64,000 bases of DNA from Mycobacterium sp. GA-1841 (GTDB lineage Bacteria; Actinomycetota; Actinomycetes; Mycobacteriales; Mycobacteriaceae). Every line of letters begins with the position of its first letter. Position 1 is the first letter of the stretch. Below the pieces are notes generated by a model. The model had not been told where the DNA came from. It searched no databases and was given only the letters and a program-made list of their open reading frames with translations. The DNA lies in assembly GCF_001954135.1 (NCBI RefSeq), contig NZ_MBEQ01000088.1, positions 1 to 64,000 of the forward strand, written 5' to 3'. Below, piece after piece: positions 19,407-28,012 of the stretch. Position numbers and translations under genes: made by a program.

Positions 19407-19913
19407 ATGAGCACAGGCGACCGCAGGGACGGCGTTCCGACGACGGTGACCTCGATTCCGCTCGTCGACCCGCACGCCCCCAAGCCGGACCCCTCCATCG
19501 GCGATCTCGTCAAGGACGCCACCGCGCAGGTCTCCACACTGGTGCGCGCCGAGGTGGAGTTGGCGAAGGCCGAGATCACCCGGGACGTCAAGAAGGGCCT
19601 CACCGGCAGCGTGTTCTTCATCGCCGCGCTGGTGGTGCTGTTCTACTCGACGTTCTTTTTCTTCTTCTTCCTGGCCGAACTGCTCGACACGTGGCTGTGG
19701 CGCTGGGTGGCCTTCCTGATCGTCTTCGGCCTCATGGTGGTGGTCACGGGGGCGCTGGCCCTGTTCGGCTTCCTGAAGGTACGACGTATCCGGGGGCCGC
19801 GGCAGACCATCGAATCGGTCAAGGAGACCCGCGAGGCCCTGACACCCGGCCACGACAAGAGCGTCACGACGGCCGTTGCGACCAAGCCGGCCGCCGACCC
19901 GTCAGGCTGGTAA
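19407..19913 (+). CDS. Phage-holin-like membrane protein (Rv3669-like)
   Basis: 168 residues. An amphipathic N-terminal region (DLVKDATAQVSTLVRAEVEL) is followed by two membrane segments in residues about 70-130, one with an unusual Phe run in YSTFFFFFFLAELLDTW. This pattern belongs to the actinobacterial holin superfamily III/DUF1469 group; function unknown. ATG 19407 matches the M. tuberculosis N-terminus, with ATG 19398 three codons earlier possible. The stop TAA overlaps the next start (TAATG). Confidence 0.83.
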   Translation: MSTGDRRDGVPTTVTSIPLVDPHAPKPDPSIGDLVKDATAQVSTLVRAEVELAKAEITRDVKKGLTGSVFFIAALVVLFYSTFFFFFFLAELLDTWLWRWVAFLIVFGLMVVVTGALALFGFLKVRRIRGPRQTIESVKETREALTPGHDKSVTTAVATKPAADPSGW

Positions 19914-20893
19914 TGCCTCCGCCCGACCCGTCGATCGTCAGGATCGAGGGGCCATGGCGGCATCTGCAGGTGCATGCCAACGGTATTCGCTTCCATGTGG
20001 TGGAGGGCGAGAGCTCGCAGCCCGACCATGTGACCGAGGGCGAAACCAAGGGCGAGCCTGCGACCCCGGACCGACCGCTTGTGATCCTGCTCCACGGTTT
20101 CGGCTCGTTCTGGTGGTCTTGGCGTCACCAGCTCACCGCGCTCACCGGCGCGCGGGTCGTCGCGGTCGACCTGCGCGGCTACGGGGACAGCGACAAACCA
20201 CCACGCGGATACGACGGCTGGACACTGGCCGGGGACACCGCGGGATTGGTGCGGGCGCTCGGTCACAAGACCGCCACGTTGGTCGGGCATGCCGACGGCG
20301 GCCTGGTGTGTTGGGCGACGGCCGTGCTGCATCCGCGGGCGGTCAATGCGATCGCGTCGGTGAGTTCACCGCATCCGGTGGCGCTGCGAACGTCTGCGTT
20401 GACCCGTCGGGATCAGGGCCGCGCGTTGTTGCCGTCGATGCTGCGGTATCAGTTGCCGACGTGGCCCGAGCACACCCTGACCCGGCACGACGGCGCGGCG
20501 CTCGAGCAGCTGATCCGCAGCCGCGCCGGAGCCACCTGGCAGAACACCGCGGACTTCTCCGACACCATGGGTCACCTGCGTCAGGCCATTCAGATCCCGG
20601 GTGCCGCGCACTGCGCCCTGGAATACCAGCGGTGGGCGGTGCGCAGTCAGCTCCGCGGTGAGGGCCGGCGGTTCATGCGGTCGATGAAGCGTCCGGTCGG
20701 TGTGCCGGTGTTGCACATGCGCGGAGACGCCGACCCCTATGTTCTGCCCGATCCCGTGCAGCGCACGCAGCACTACGCCCCGCACGGCCGATATGTATCG
20801 ATCGCGGGTGCCGGGCATTTCGGCCATGAAGAGCAACCGGAGGCGGTCAACCAGCAGCTGAACCGGTTCCTGGCGGCGCTGCGGACCGGTTGA
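19913..20893 (+). CDS. ephE: Alpha/beta hydrolase, epoxide hydrolase family (EphE-like)
   Basis: 326 residues. The oxyanion region is LLHGFGSFWWSW. The nucleophile is D128 in VGHADGG, where Asp is typical of epoxide hydrolases rather than esterases, and the catalytic His lies in GAGHFGHEEQPE. Substrate unknown. The ATG overlaps the stop of the upstream membrane protein (TAATG), so the two are translationally coupled. It ends directly against the stop of marP on the other strand. Confidence 0.9.
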   Translation: MPPPDPSIVRIEGPWRHLQVHANGIRFHVVEGESSQPDHVTEGETKGEPATPDRPLVILLHGFGSFWWSWRHQLTALTGARVVAVDLRGYGDSDKPPRGYDGWTLAGDTAGLVRALGHKTATLVGHADGGLVCWATAVLHPRAVNAIASVSSPHPVALRTSALTRRDQGRALLPSMLRYQLPTWPEHTLTRHDGAALEQLIRSRAGATWQNTADFSDTMGHLRQAIQIPGAAHCALEYQRWAVRSQLRGEGRRFMRSMKRPVGVPVLHMRGDADPYVLPDPVQRTQHYAPHGRYVSIAGAGHFGHEEQPEAVNQQLNRFLAALRTG

Positions 20894-22084
20894 TCAGGAG
20901 TTGATGCAGGTCCCGGTGTGCACCCGTTCGGTGTTGCCGATCTTGGCCAGCTGACGCTCGACCTCCTTGGCGGTCAGCACGAACCCGGTGTCGGCGTCGT
21001 CGACGGCGGCACCGAACACGACGCCGAGCACCTTGCCCGACCGATTGATCATCGGTCCACCTGAATTGCCTTGCCGCACCGTGCCCCTGACCGTGTACAC
21101 CTCACGGGTGACGGTGGTGGTCCGGTAGATGTCGGGACCGTTGAGCTCGATGATCTCGCGGACGCGGGCCGGGGTGGCCAGGAAATCTCCGCCGCCGGGA
21201 TAGCCCATCACCACGGCGTCGGTGCCTTTCGGGGCGGGTTGGTCGACGAACTGCAGCGGTTGGATCGGCAGGTTCGGTACGTCGAGGATCGAGATGTCGG
21301 CGTTGGGGTCGTAGGACACCACGCCGGCGTCGTAGGTCTTGCCGTCGGCCTCGATGGTCACGCTGTCGGCACCGGCGACCACGTGGGCGTTGGACATCAC
21401 CCGGTTGGGGGCGATGACGAATCCGCTGCCCTCCAACACCTTCTGGCAGCTCGGCGCGACGCCGCGGATCTTGACCACGCTGGGCCGTGTCGTCGTCACC
21501 ACCGGATCGGTGGCCAGCGCCGCATCCGGGGCGTCGACGTTGACGATCGGGGTGCGCCCGAACGGTTCGAGCACATCGGGCAGGCCGGAGGTGTCCAGCA
21601 GCGCCGACAGCCGGTTGGGCACCGAGCGCAGCCAGTCCGGCGCCACCTTGTCGACCTCGGTCAGCACTCGCGAGTTCTTCACCGCGGCAGCCAGATTCGG
21701 TTGATCCGAGGAGGTCAGCAGGCTGCCCAGCAGCCATGAGGCGACCAGGACCGCGACGAGCATCAGGCTCACCCCGACCACCGAGTCGAACGCACGGAAC
21801 AACCGGTTGCGGATCGTGCCGCGCACCGCCCGCCCCAACACCACACCGGCGATCTCACCGATCACCACCAGCGCCAGGATCAAGAACAGCGTGGCGAACA
21901 GCTTGGTGCGGTCACCGCTGACGTGCGGGATGACGTGCGGGGCCAGCAGCACGCCTGCCACCGCCCCGAGCACCACACCGATGAAGGACAGCAGGGAGCC
22001 GAGCGCTCCCGAGCGCCAGCCGGAGATGGCGGCGACGAACCCGATGCCGAGGATGGCGAAATCGAGCCAGACCGAAGGTGTCAT
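20894..22084 (-). CDS. marP: Membrane-anchored periplasmic serine protease MarP
   Basis: 396 residues (397 in M. tuberculosis). Four N-terminal membrane segments occupy residues about 5-130. The chymotrypsin-like protease domain follows with H234 (NAHVVAG), D263 (NADISIL) and S341 (RQGNSGGP). Cys in VAPSCQKV and near the C-terminus (HTGTC) match the redox-sensitive disulfide of MarP. In M. tuberculosis MarP protects intracellular pH by activating the peptidoglycan hydrolase RipA. It is the last gene of the nth operon, 11 bp after the NUDIX gene. Confidence 0.95.
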   Translation of the reverse strand: MTPSVWLDFAILGIGFVAAISGWRSGALGSLLSFIGVVLGAVAGVLLAPHVIPHVSGDRTKLFATLFLILALVVIGEIAGVVLGRAVRGTIRNRLFRAFDSVVGVSLMLVAVLVASWLLGSLLTSSDQPNLAAAVKNSRVLTEVDKVAPDWLRSVPNRLSALLDTSGLPDVLEPFGRTPIVNVDAPDAALATDPVVTTTRPSVVKIRGVAPSCQKVLEGSGFVIAPNRVMSNAHVVAGADSVTIEADGKTYDAGVVSYDPNADISILDVPNLPIQPLQFVDQPAPKGTDAVVMGYPGGGDFLATPARVREIIELNGPDIYRTTTVTREVYTVRGTVRQGNSGGPMINRSGKVLGVVFGAAVDDADTGFVLTAKEVERQLAKIGNTERVHTGTCINS

Positions 22085-22095
22085 CTATATCCACT

Positions 22096-22872
22096 TCAAC
22101 TTTGGGCTTCACCGTAACCGTTGTCATGCCCGACGAGGGCCATTGCCTCGTCGAGTCCGCGGACGTCCTCGGTGTTCCACGGCTTGGCCCAGCCCGCGAC
22201 GTCGAGGATCGCCGAGATGACCTGGCCGGTGAAACCCCACACCAGCATCTCGTTGAGGAGAAACGCGGGCCCGGCGAACCGGCTGGTATTGGACTCCCGG
22301 TACACCATCAGCCGGTTTTCGGGATTGGTGAAGGCCCGCACGGGAACCCGCGCGACGACGGCTGTCTCGGATTCGTTCACCACGGCGACCGGACCGGGGT
22401 CGGGTGAATAGGCGAGCACCGGGACCACGTGGAATCCCGATGGCGGGATGAACATCTTTTCCAGGGTGGCCAGCGGGTAGAGCCGGCTGGCGTCGATGCC
22501 CGTCTCCTCGGTGGCCTCTCGGAAGGCGGTACCGATCGGGCCCTGGTCGCCGGGATCGGCGGCACCGCCGGGGAATGCGGCCTGCCCGGCGTGGTGGCGC
22601 AACGTCGAGGCGCGGACCGTCACCAGCAGGTCGGCCTCATCGGGAAGACTCGAAGGTGCGCCCTCGGGCGGGCCGGAGAACAGCACCAGCACCGCGGCGT
22701 CACGGCGGGCACCGGCCTGGGCGGCCTGGTTGTTGGCTTCGACGATGGAGGCCAACACCTCCGGCGGCACCCGCCTGCGGTAGGCATCCGGCACCCGGTC
22801 GAGGTTGTCCACCAGCGGTTTGAGCCAGGCCGGGGCGACATCCGGGACCAGCCCGTCGCGCGTCGATCTCAC
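22096..22872 (-). CDS. NUDIX hydrolase, probable CoA pyrophosphatase (Rv3672c-like)
   Basis: 258 residues. The NUDIX box reads GTAFREATEETGID, and just before it HHAGQAAFPGG, the extended element of the CoA-diphosphatase subfamily. It likely cleaves CoA or another nucleotide diphosphate. ATG 22872 overlaps the TGA of the thioredoxin-like gene by 4 nt. Confidence 0.87.
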   Translation of the reverse strand: MRSTRDGLVPDVAPAWLKPLVDNLDRVPDAYRRRVPPEVLASIVEANNQAAQAGARRDAAVLVLFSGPPEGAPSSLPDEADLLVTVRASTLRHHAGQAAFPGGAADPGDQGPIGTAFREATEETGIDASRLYPLATLEKMFIPPSGFHVVPVLAYSPDPGPVAVVNESETAVVARVPVRAFTNPENRLMVYRESNTSRFAGPAFLLNEMLVWGFTGQVISAILDVAGWAKPWNTEDVRGLDEAMALVGHDNGYGEAQS

Positions 22873-23531
22873 CCCGGGTGCTCCTGTCGGCTAGAGCGGA
22901 TCTTCTCGTCGACCGCCGCCGCGATCTCGTCGGCGCTGACGAAGGAGCGGGGTAGGGTCCCGGCCACGCTACCGTCCGCGCGCAGAACCACCGTCGCAGG
23001 CATGACGTTGGGCACCTTCAGTGCGGCCGCAACGAGCCGCCGGCCGTCCTGCAGTGTCGGCAGGTGCACCCCGAGTTCGGCCAACCGGAGCAACGCCGCC
23101 GTCTCGTTCTCGTCCTGGTGCACCGTCACGACCAGCACGTCGTCGCCGGCCCGCCGCTGGTATTCGGCCATCGCGGGCAGTTCGTCGGCGCAGGGGCCGC
23201 ACCAGTACGCCCACAGATTGAGCACCACCGTACGTCCGGCCAGCGCCGAGGCCACGTCGACGGGCACGCCGTCGCCCGCGCAGTCGAGGGTGATGCCGCG
23301 CAACGCTTCCGGTCCCGGCCCCTTCCCCGGCCCGGGGCACGGTGACAGGTCGGCGCGGGCCCGGGGACCGGCGAGCGCCTCGGGGGTATCGGCGTCGCGG
23401 TGATCGCGGGCGGTGGACTGCCCGGCCCCGGCCGGCGGCGCCGGCTCGTCACGCAGTTCCATCCAGAACGCGGTGCCGAGCGCCACCAGGATCACCAGGA
23501 CCGCCACGGTCCATCGGGTGGAACGGCTCAC
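22869..23531 (-). CDS. Membrane-anchored thioredoxin-like protein, TlpA type (Rv3673c-like)
   Basis: 220 residues. An N-terminal anchor (WTVAVLVILVALGTAFW) exports a thioredoxin fold with active site AYWCGPCADE. Additional Cys in LSPCPG and TLDCAGD may form a structural disulfide. Likely role: extracytoplasmic disulfide reduction. GTG 23531 gives a normal anchor; an in-frame open region upstream overlaps nth and is rejected. It lies 19 nt after nth. Confidence 0.88.
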   Translation of the reverse strand: MSRSTRWTVAVLVILVALGTAFWMELRDEPAPPAGAGQSTARDHRDADTPEALAGPRARADLSPCPGPGKGPGPEALRGITLDCAGDGVPVDVASALAGRTVVLNLWAYWCGPCADELPAMAEYQRRAGDDVLVVTVHQDENETAALLRLAELGVHLPTLQDGRRLVAAALKVPNVMPATVVLRADGSVAGTLPRSFVSADEIAAAVDEKIRSSRQEHPG

Positions 23532-23550
23532 GAGGTCCCCATCGCGGCGG

Positions 23551-24354
23551 TCACAGCCCGGCCAGTGCCAGCAGATGCTCGGTCTCGGGGCCTTTGACCA
23601 GTGCTGCCGCGGTTTCCGGGTCGGTGGGGCCGAGACCGAACGACGGGCAGTCCTTGGCCAGTACGCACACCCCGCAGGCGGGTTTGCGGGCATGGCAGAC
23701 CCGACGGCCGTGGAAGATCACCCGGTGGCTGAGCAGGGTCCATTCCTTGCGTTCGATGAGCTCACCGATGGCATGTTCGACCTTGACCGGGTCTTCCTCG
23801 GCGGTCCAGCGCCACCGCCGCACCAGCCGCCCGAAGTGCGTGTCGACGGTGATGCCCGGGATGTCGAAGGCGTTCCCGAGGATGACGTTGGCGGTCTTGC
23901 GTCCCACCCCGGGCAGGGTCACCAGTTCCTCGATGGTGTCGGGAACCTGCCCGTCGAAGCGCTCCACCAACTCCTGGCCCAGCCGGATCAGCGAGTTGGT
24001 CTTGTTCCGGTAGAAACCGGTCGGCCGGATCAGCTCCTCCATCTCGGTGCGGTCGGCCTGCGCGTAATCCAGCGCGGTGCGGTACTTCTTGAACAGTGCC
24101 GGCGTGGTCAGGTTGACCCGTTTGTCGGTGCTCTGCGCGCTCAGGATCGTCGCCACCGCGAGCTCCAGCGGATTGGTGAAGTCCAGTTCGCAGTAGACAT
24201 GTGGAAAAGCCCGGGCCAGTTCACGATTCATCCGTCGCGCCCGACGGACCAGGCCCAGGTGGGTCTCGGTGTCCCACTTCTTGGACCGGCGGGTTTTCCC
24301 GGTCGGGGCGGCAGCCGCTGTCACGCTCGCAAGCGTACTGACCTGTTCGGCCAT
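23551..24354 (-). CDS. nth: Endonuclease III, base-excision repair
   Basis: 267 residues. The helix-hairpin-helix LPGVGRKTAN carries the catalytic Lys, VDTHFGR the catalytic Asp, and CHARKPACGVCVLAKDC gives the C-x6-C-x2-C-x5-C iron-sulfur ligands. It removes oxidised pyrimidines and cuts AP sites. The M. tuberculosis protein (245 aa) begins about 20 residues later, so an internal start is possible; ATG 24354 is kept. First gene of the operon ending with marP. Confidence 0.95.
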   Translation of the reverse strand: MAEQVSTLASVTAAAAPTGKTRRSKKWDTETHLGLVRRARRMNRELARAFPHVYCELDFTNPLELAVATILSAQSTDKRVNLTTPALFKKYRTALDYAQADRTEMEELIRPTGFYRNKTNSLIRLGQELVERFDGQVPDTIEELVTLPGVGRKTANVILGNAFDIPGITVDTHFGRLVRRWRWTAEEDPVKVEHAIGELIERKEWTLLSHRVIFHGRRVCHARKPACGVCVLAKDCPSFGLGPTDPETAAALVKGPETEHLLALAGL

Positions 24355-24420
24355 TCCGTGCCGTGGACCGGTGACGATTCGTGACCCCGCTGAGACCTAC
24401 GGCGTGTTAACTACTGCCTT

Positions 24421-24648
24421 GTGTCGTGGTTGCTGGTGGCCCTCATCCCGGGCTTGCTCATGCTGGCGGCGTTCGGGCTCGACCGACTTGAATCAGGATT
24501 GGCGCGCGAACCAGCCCCCGAGATCGCCGTCGCGCGCCCCAAACCGGTGACCTTCGGGCTCGAGAGCGAAGGTTTGCCGACGCGGTACTACGAGCCGGAG
24601 ATCATCAATACCGGGTTTCCGGCGTCCCGACCTGTCAATCGTGTGTAG
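24421..24648 (+). CDS. Small membrane protein (Rv3675-like)
   Basis: 75 residues: one N-terminal membrane segment (SWLLVALIPGLLMLAAFGL) and a hydrophilic tail rich in Pro and charged residues, ending TGFPASRPVNRV. Position between nth and crp matches Rv3675. GTG 24421 is preceded by a TTAACT box 8 nt upstream, so it may be leaderless. Function unknown. Confidence 0.75.
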   Translation: MSWLLVALIPGLLMLAAFGLDRLESGLAREPAPEIAVARPKPVTFGLESEGLPTRYYEPEIINTGFPASRPVNRV

Positions 24649-24677
24649 CGTGGGCTAGTCGCGAAACCGCGTACCTC

Positions 24678-24683
24678 TACACT
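24678..24683 (+). promoter_or_regulatory. Putative -10 box of crp
   Basis: TACACT lies 53 bp before the crp start. AAGGGG (24726-24731) is the ribosome binding site, so crp has a leader, unlike many neighbours. No CRP-type TGTGA-N6-TCACA site is seen in the leader. Confidence 0.35.
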
Positions 24684-24735
24684 GAGCAGGCAGTATCAGT
24701 AAGAGGACAACACACCCAATAGCTTAAGGGGCAAC

Positions 24736-25410
24736 GTGGACGAGATCCTGGCCAGGGCCGGAATCTTCCAGGGAGTCGAACCGACCGCCGTTTCGGCGCT
24801 GACGAAGCAGCTGCAGCCCGTCGACTTCCCACGCGGGCATACGGTATTCGCCGAAGGCGAGCCCGGCGACCGGCTGTACATCATCATCTCCGGCAAGGTG
24901 AAGATCGGTCGCCGTTCGCCGGACGGCCGAGAAAACCTGCTGACCATCATGGGCCCGTCGGACATGTTCGGCGAGCTGTCGATCTTCGACCCGGGGCCTC
25001 GTACCTCGAGCGCAACCACCATCACCGAGGTGCGCGCGGTGTCGATGGACCGTGACGCGCTGCGCGCATGGATCGCCGACCGGCCCGAGATCGCCGAGCA
25101 GCTGCTCCGCGTGCTCGCCCGCCGTCTGCGTCGCACCAACAACAACCTGGCCGACCTGATCTTCACCGACGTTCCCGGCCGGGTGGCCAAGCAGCTGCTG
25201 CAGCTGGCCCAGCGGTTCGGCACCCAGGAGGGCGGGGCGCTGCGCGTGACGCACGACCTCACCCAGGAGGAGATCGCCCAGCTCGTCGGCGCGTCCCGCG
25301 AGACCGTCAACAAGGCACTGGCCGATTTCGCCCATCGCGGCTGGATCCGGCTCGAGGGCAAGAGTGTGCTGATCAGCGACAGCGAACGACTCGCCCGCCG
25401 AGCGCGCTAG
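24736..25410 (+). CDS. crp: cAMP receptor protein, CRP/FNR-family regulator
   Basis: 224 residues, identical in length to M. tuberculosis Crp (Rv3676). The N-terminal cyclic-nucleotide domain carries the phosphate-binding cassette FGELSIFDPGPRTSSA; a long dimer helix follows, and the C-terminal winged HTH has QEEIAQLVGASRETVNKAL. It would respond to cAMP made by enzymes such as the cyclase at 46-1650. GTG 24736 has an SD AAGGGG. Confidence 0.97.
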   Translation: MDEILARAGIFQGVEPTAVSALTKQLQPVDFPRGHTVFAEGEPGDRLYIIISGKVKIGRRSPDGRENLLTIMGPSDMFGELSIFDPGPRTSSATTITEVRAVSMDRDALRAWIADRPEIAEQLLRVLARRLRRTNNNLADLIFTDVPGRVAKQLLQLAQRFGTQEGGALRVTHDLTQEEIAQLVGASRETVNKALADFAHRGWIRLEGKSVLISDSERLARRAR

Positions 25411-25421
25411 CTTTCCCGCCC

Positions 25422-25475
25422 AGCAGACGCAAAACTGCTCCTTTTCCGGTGAAAAGGAGCAGTTTTCTGTCTGCT
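25422..25475. repeat. Palindromic repeat copy A between crp and the MBL-fold gene
   Basis: A 54-bp near-perfect palindrome (arms 25422-25446 and 25451-25475) that contains AGCAGAC, AAAACTGC and the reverse complements. It is related to the palindrome at 47880-47935 and, like it, separates two convergent genes, so it may act as a two-way terminator. Confidence 0.7.
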
Positions 25476-25481
25476 CGCTGC

Positions 25482-26297
25482 TCAGGCGCGCAGGTAGTCC
25501 AGCTGGGCCTGGACCGATTTCTCGGCGGCGTCCCAGAGTTTCTGGTCGACGTCGGTGTAGACGTGCTCGACGACCTGACGGGCCGATGCCTCCTCGCCGA
25601 GTTCCCGTAGTGCCGCCCGTACCTGGTCCAACCGCTCTTCGCGGTGGGTCAGGTACATCGTGGTGACCTCACGAAGGTCGGGCAGGTCCGGGCCGTGTCC
25701 GGGTAGCACCGGGCGGGCGCCCAGGCCTTGGAGCCGGTGCAGCGACTCGAGGTAGTCACGCAGGCTGCCGTCCTCGGTGTCGATCACGGTGGTGCCGCGG
25801 CCCAACACAGTGTCGGCGGTCAGCACGGCGCCGTGGCCGTTGGCGTCGTCCAGCACGAACGACAGCGAGTCGACGGTGTGGCCCGGGGTGGCCAGCACCT
25901 TGATGCGCAGACCGGCCGCGTCGATCACCTCGCCGTCGGTCAGCGGCCCGCCCATCCCGCGCAGGAAGCCGCTGCCGACGGAACGGACGGTTGCGCCGGT
26001 GAGGTCGACGAGTTTGTCGATGCCGCCGGTGTGGTCCTCGTGTTTGTGACTGATCAACACCAATGCGACGGTCCCCAGCTCGGCGATGCGCGCGATGTGC
26101 GCCTCATCGTCGGGCCCGGGGTCGACGACGACGATCTCGTCGCTGCCGCGGCCGCGCAGCACCCAGGTGTTGGTGCCCTCCAGCGTCATCAGGCCGGGGT
26201 TGTCGCACAGCAGCACCGAGGCCGACACCGTGTCTGTTTCGACGACCGGCCTCAATTGCCCGTACGCGGGGTGCTGGAGACCCGGTGCCGCTGTCAC
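25482..26297 (-). CDS. Metallo-beta-lactamase-fold hydrolase (Rv3677c-like)
   Basis: 271 residues. The metal site is SHKHEDHTGG with further His/Asp in TPGHTVDS, LTADTVLG and PGHGPD. The family resembles glyoxalase II/LACTB2-type hydrolases; substrate unknown. GTG 26297 overlaps the stop of the RidA-like gene by 4 nt. The C-terminus ends in a short helical DUF with KSVQAQLDYL. Confidence 0.87.
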   Translation of the reverse strand: MTAAPGLQHPAYGQLRPVVETDTVSASVLLCDNPGLMTLEGTNTWVLRGRGSDEIVVVDPGPDDEAHIARIAELGTVALVLISHKHEDHTGGIDKLVDLTGATVRSVGSGFLRGMGGPLTDGEVIDAAGLRIKVLATPGHTVDSLSFVLDDANGHGAVLTADTVLGRGTTVIDTEDGSLRDYLESLHRLQGLGARPVLPGHGPDLPDLREVTTMYLTHREERLDQVRAALRELGEEASARQVVEHVYTDVDQKLWDAAEKSVQAQLDYLRA

Positions 26298-26749
26298 GCT
26301 GTTTCGACGATGATCTCGACTTCGACCGGCGCGTTGCGCGGCAATTCCGACACGCCCACGGCGGACCGGGCGTGTGCGCCCGCCTCGCCGAAGATCTCCC
26401 CGAAGAGCTCAGAGGCACCGTTGACCACACCCGGCTGACCGTGGAATCCGGCGGCCGAGGCGACGAAGCCGACCACCTTGACCACCTTGACGACGGAGTC
26501 GATGCCGACCAGCGCGTGCACCGCGGCCAGGGCGTTGAGCCCGCAGACCCGGGCCAGGTCCTTGGCGTGCTCGGGGCTGATCTCGTCACCGACCTTGCCG
26601 GTGGCCAGCAGGTCACCCGCCTGGATCGGCAACTGACCGGCGGTGTAGACGAGGTTGCCGGTTCGCACCGCGGGCACGTAGGCGGCCAGCGGGGCGACCA
26701 CGTCGGGCAGTTCGATGCCGAGTTCGGCCAGTCGCTGCGAATTGGTCAC
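26294..26749 (-). CDS. RidA/YjgF-family protein (Rv3678c-like)
   Basis: 151 residues. The fold is indicated by YVPAVRTGNLVYTAGQLPI, LNALAAVHALVG and the C-terminal VEVEIIVETA. Classical RidA deaminases have an Arg in the IPxAR region; that end reads NAPVEVEIIV here, so imine deaminase activity is not assured. GTG 26749 overlaps the stop of the small upstream gene (GTGA); the longer upstream frame is rejected. Confidence 0.87.
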   Translation of the reverse strand: MTNSQRLAELGIELPDVVAPLAAYVPAVRTGNLVYTAGQLPIQAGDLLATGKVGDEISPEHAKDLARVCGLNALAAVHALVGIDSVVKVVKVVGFVASAAGFHGQPGVVNGASELFGEIFGEAGAHARSAVGVSELPRNAPVEVEIIVETA

Positions 26750-26907
26750 TTCGGTCGCTTGAGATAGGCGACGTGCTGCTCGCCTGTCGGGCCGGGCAAC
26801 ACGGAGACCAGTTCCCAGCCGTCCTGCCCCCACTGGTCGAGGATCTGTTTGGTGGCGTGGGTCAACAACGGCACCGTGGCGTACTCCCATTTGTTCACTT
26901 CGCTCAC
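26746..26907 (-). CDS. Small DUF4177-type protein (Rv3678A-like)
   Basis: 53 residues: it reads MSEVNKWEYATVPLLT, then QILDQWGQDGWELVSVLPGP and ends HVAYLKRPK. The KWEYATV and GQDGWELVSV blocks are typical of DUF4177. GTG 26907 opens a run of three genes joined by 4-nt overlaps (26746-26749 and 26294-26297). Too short for routine gene finders but clearly coding. Function unknown. Confidence 0.85.
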   Translation of the reverse strand: MSEVNKWEYATVPLLTHATKQILDQWGQDGWELVSVLPGPTGEQHVAYLKRPK

Positions 26908-26969
26908 GCCGCCCACCTAGTTCCTTCGCTCATGGGCCTGAGCTTATCGGTCGAACGTCCAGGCTTGGT

Positions 26970-26975
26970 TAGCAT
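26970..26975 (+). promoter_or_regulatory. -10 box, leaderless promoter of bagA
   Basis: TAGCAT followed by 6 nt and GTG 26982. Confidence 0.45.
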
Positions 26976-26981
26976 GCACTG

Positions 26982-28010
26982 GTGGCAACCACTGAGAGCG
27001 GCGCCAAACATGTCGGCTGGCCGTCGCGGCTGACCAAGGCCCGACTGCACTTCGTTTCCGGCAAGGGCGGCACCGGCAAGTCCACGGTGGCCGCGGCCCT
27101 GGCCCTGGCCCTGGCTGCCGGTGGACGCAAGGTGCTCCTGGTCGAGGTCGAGGAGCGCCAAGGTATCGCGCAGCTGTTCGACGTGCCGCCATTGCCGTAC
27201 GAGGAAGTCAAGGTCGCCACCGCCGACGGCGGCGGACAGGTCAACGCTCTGGCCATCGACATCGAGGCGGCGTTCCTGGAATACCTCGACATGTTCTACA
27301 ACCTCGGGCTGGCCGGCCGCGCGATGCGCCGCATCGGGGCCATCGAGTTCGCCACCACCATCGCGCCCGGTCTGCGTGACGTCTTGCTCACCGGCAAGAT
27401 CAAAGAGATCGTGGTGCGCACCCAGAACGATGCCAAGGGTAAGCGCGGCGTCTACGACGCGGTGGTGGTGGATTCGCCTCCGACCGGCCGCATTCCGCGG
27501 TTCCTGGATGTCACCAAGGCGGTCTCCGATCTGGCCAAGGGCGGCCCGGTGCACTCGCAGGCCGAGGGCGTCGTCAAGATCCTGCATTCCGAGCAGACCG
27601 CGATCCACCTGGTCACACTGCTGGAAGCGTTACCGATCCAGGAGACCCTGGAGGCGATCGAGGAGCTCAACGAGTTGGGTCTGCCGATCGGCAGCGTTAT
27701 CGTCAACCGCAACATCCCGGCGCACCTGCCGGCCGAGGCGTTGGCCAAGGCGGCCGAGGGCGACATCGATGCCGACACGGTTCGCGCCGGATTGCAGAAG
27801 GCCGGAATCACGTTGTCCGACAACGACTTCGCCGGACTGCTCACCGAATCCATCCAACACGCCACCAGGATCGCCGCTCGGGCAGAAAGCGCCGAGCTGC
27901 TCGATGCCATCGACATTCCCCGACTGGAATTGCCCGCACTGACCGACGGCGTCGATCTCGGCAGCCTCTACGAACTCGCCGAAGCACTGGAACAGCAGGG
28001 AGTCCGATAA
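26982..28010 (+). CDS. bagA: Get3/ArsA-like ATPase, BagA (Rv3679-like)
   Basis: 342 residues. Deviant Walker A HFVSGKGGTGKSTVAAA and switch region VVVDSPPTGRIPRFLD. M. tuberculosis Rv3679 and Rv3680 form a hetero-complex of bacterial Get3-like ATPases linked to protection from toxic metabolites and nitric oxide during glycerol use. No Cys-x-x-Cys zinc motif of eukaryotic Get3 is seen. Two nt before bagB. Confidence 0.9.
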   Translation: MATTESGAKHVGWPSRLTKARLHFVSGKGGTGKSTVAAALALALAAGGRKVLLVEVEERQGIAQLFDVPPLPYEEVKVATADGGGQVNALAIDIEAAFLEYLDMFYNLGLAGRAMRRIGAIEFATTIAPGLRDVLLTGKIKEIVVRTQNDAKGKRGVYDAVVVDSPPTGRIPRFLDVTKAVSDLAKGGPVHSQAEGVVKILHSEQTAIHLVTLLEALPIQETLEAIEELNELGLPIGSVIVNRNIPAHLPAEALAKAAEGDIDADTVRAGLQKAGITLSDNDFAGLLTESIQHATRIAARAESAELLDAIDIPRLELPALTDGVDLGSLYELAEALEQQGVR

Positions 28011-28012
28011 CC

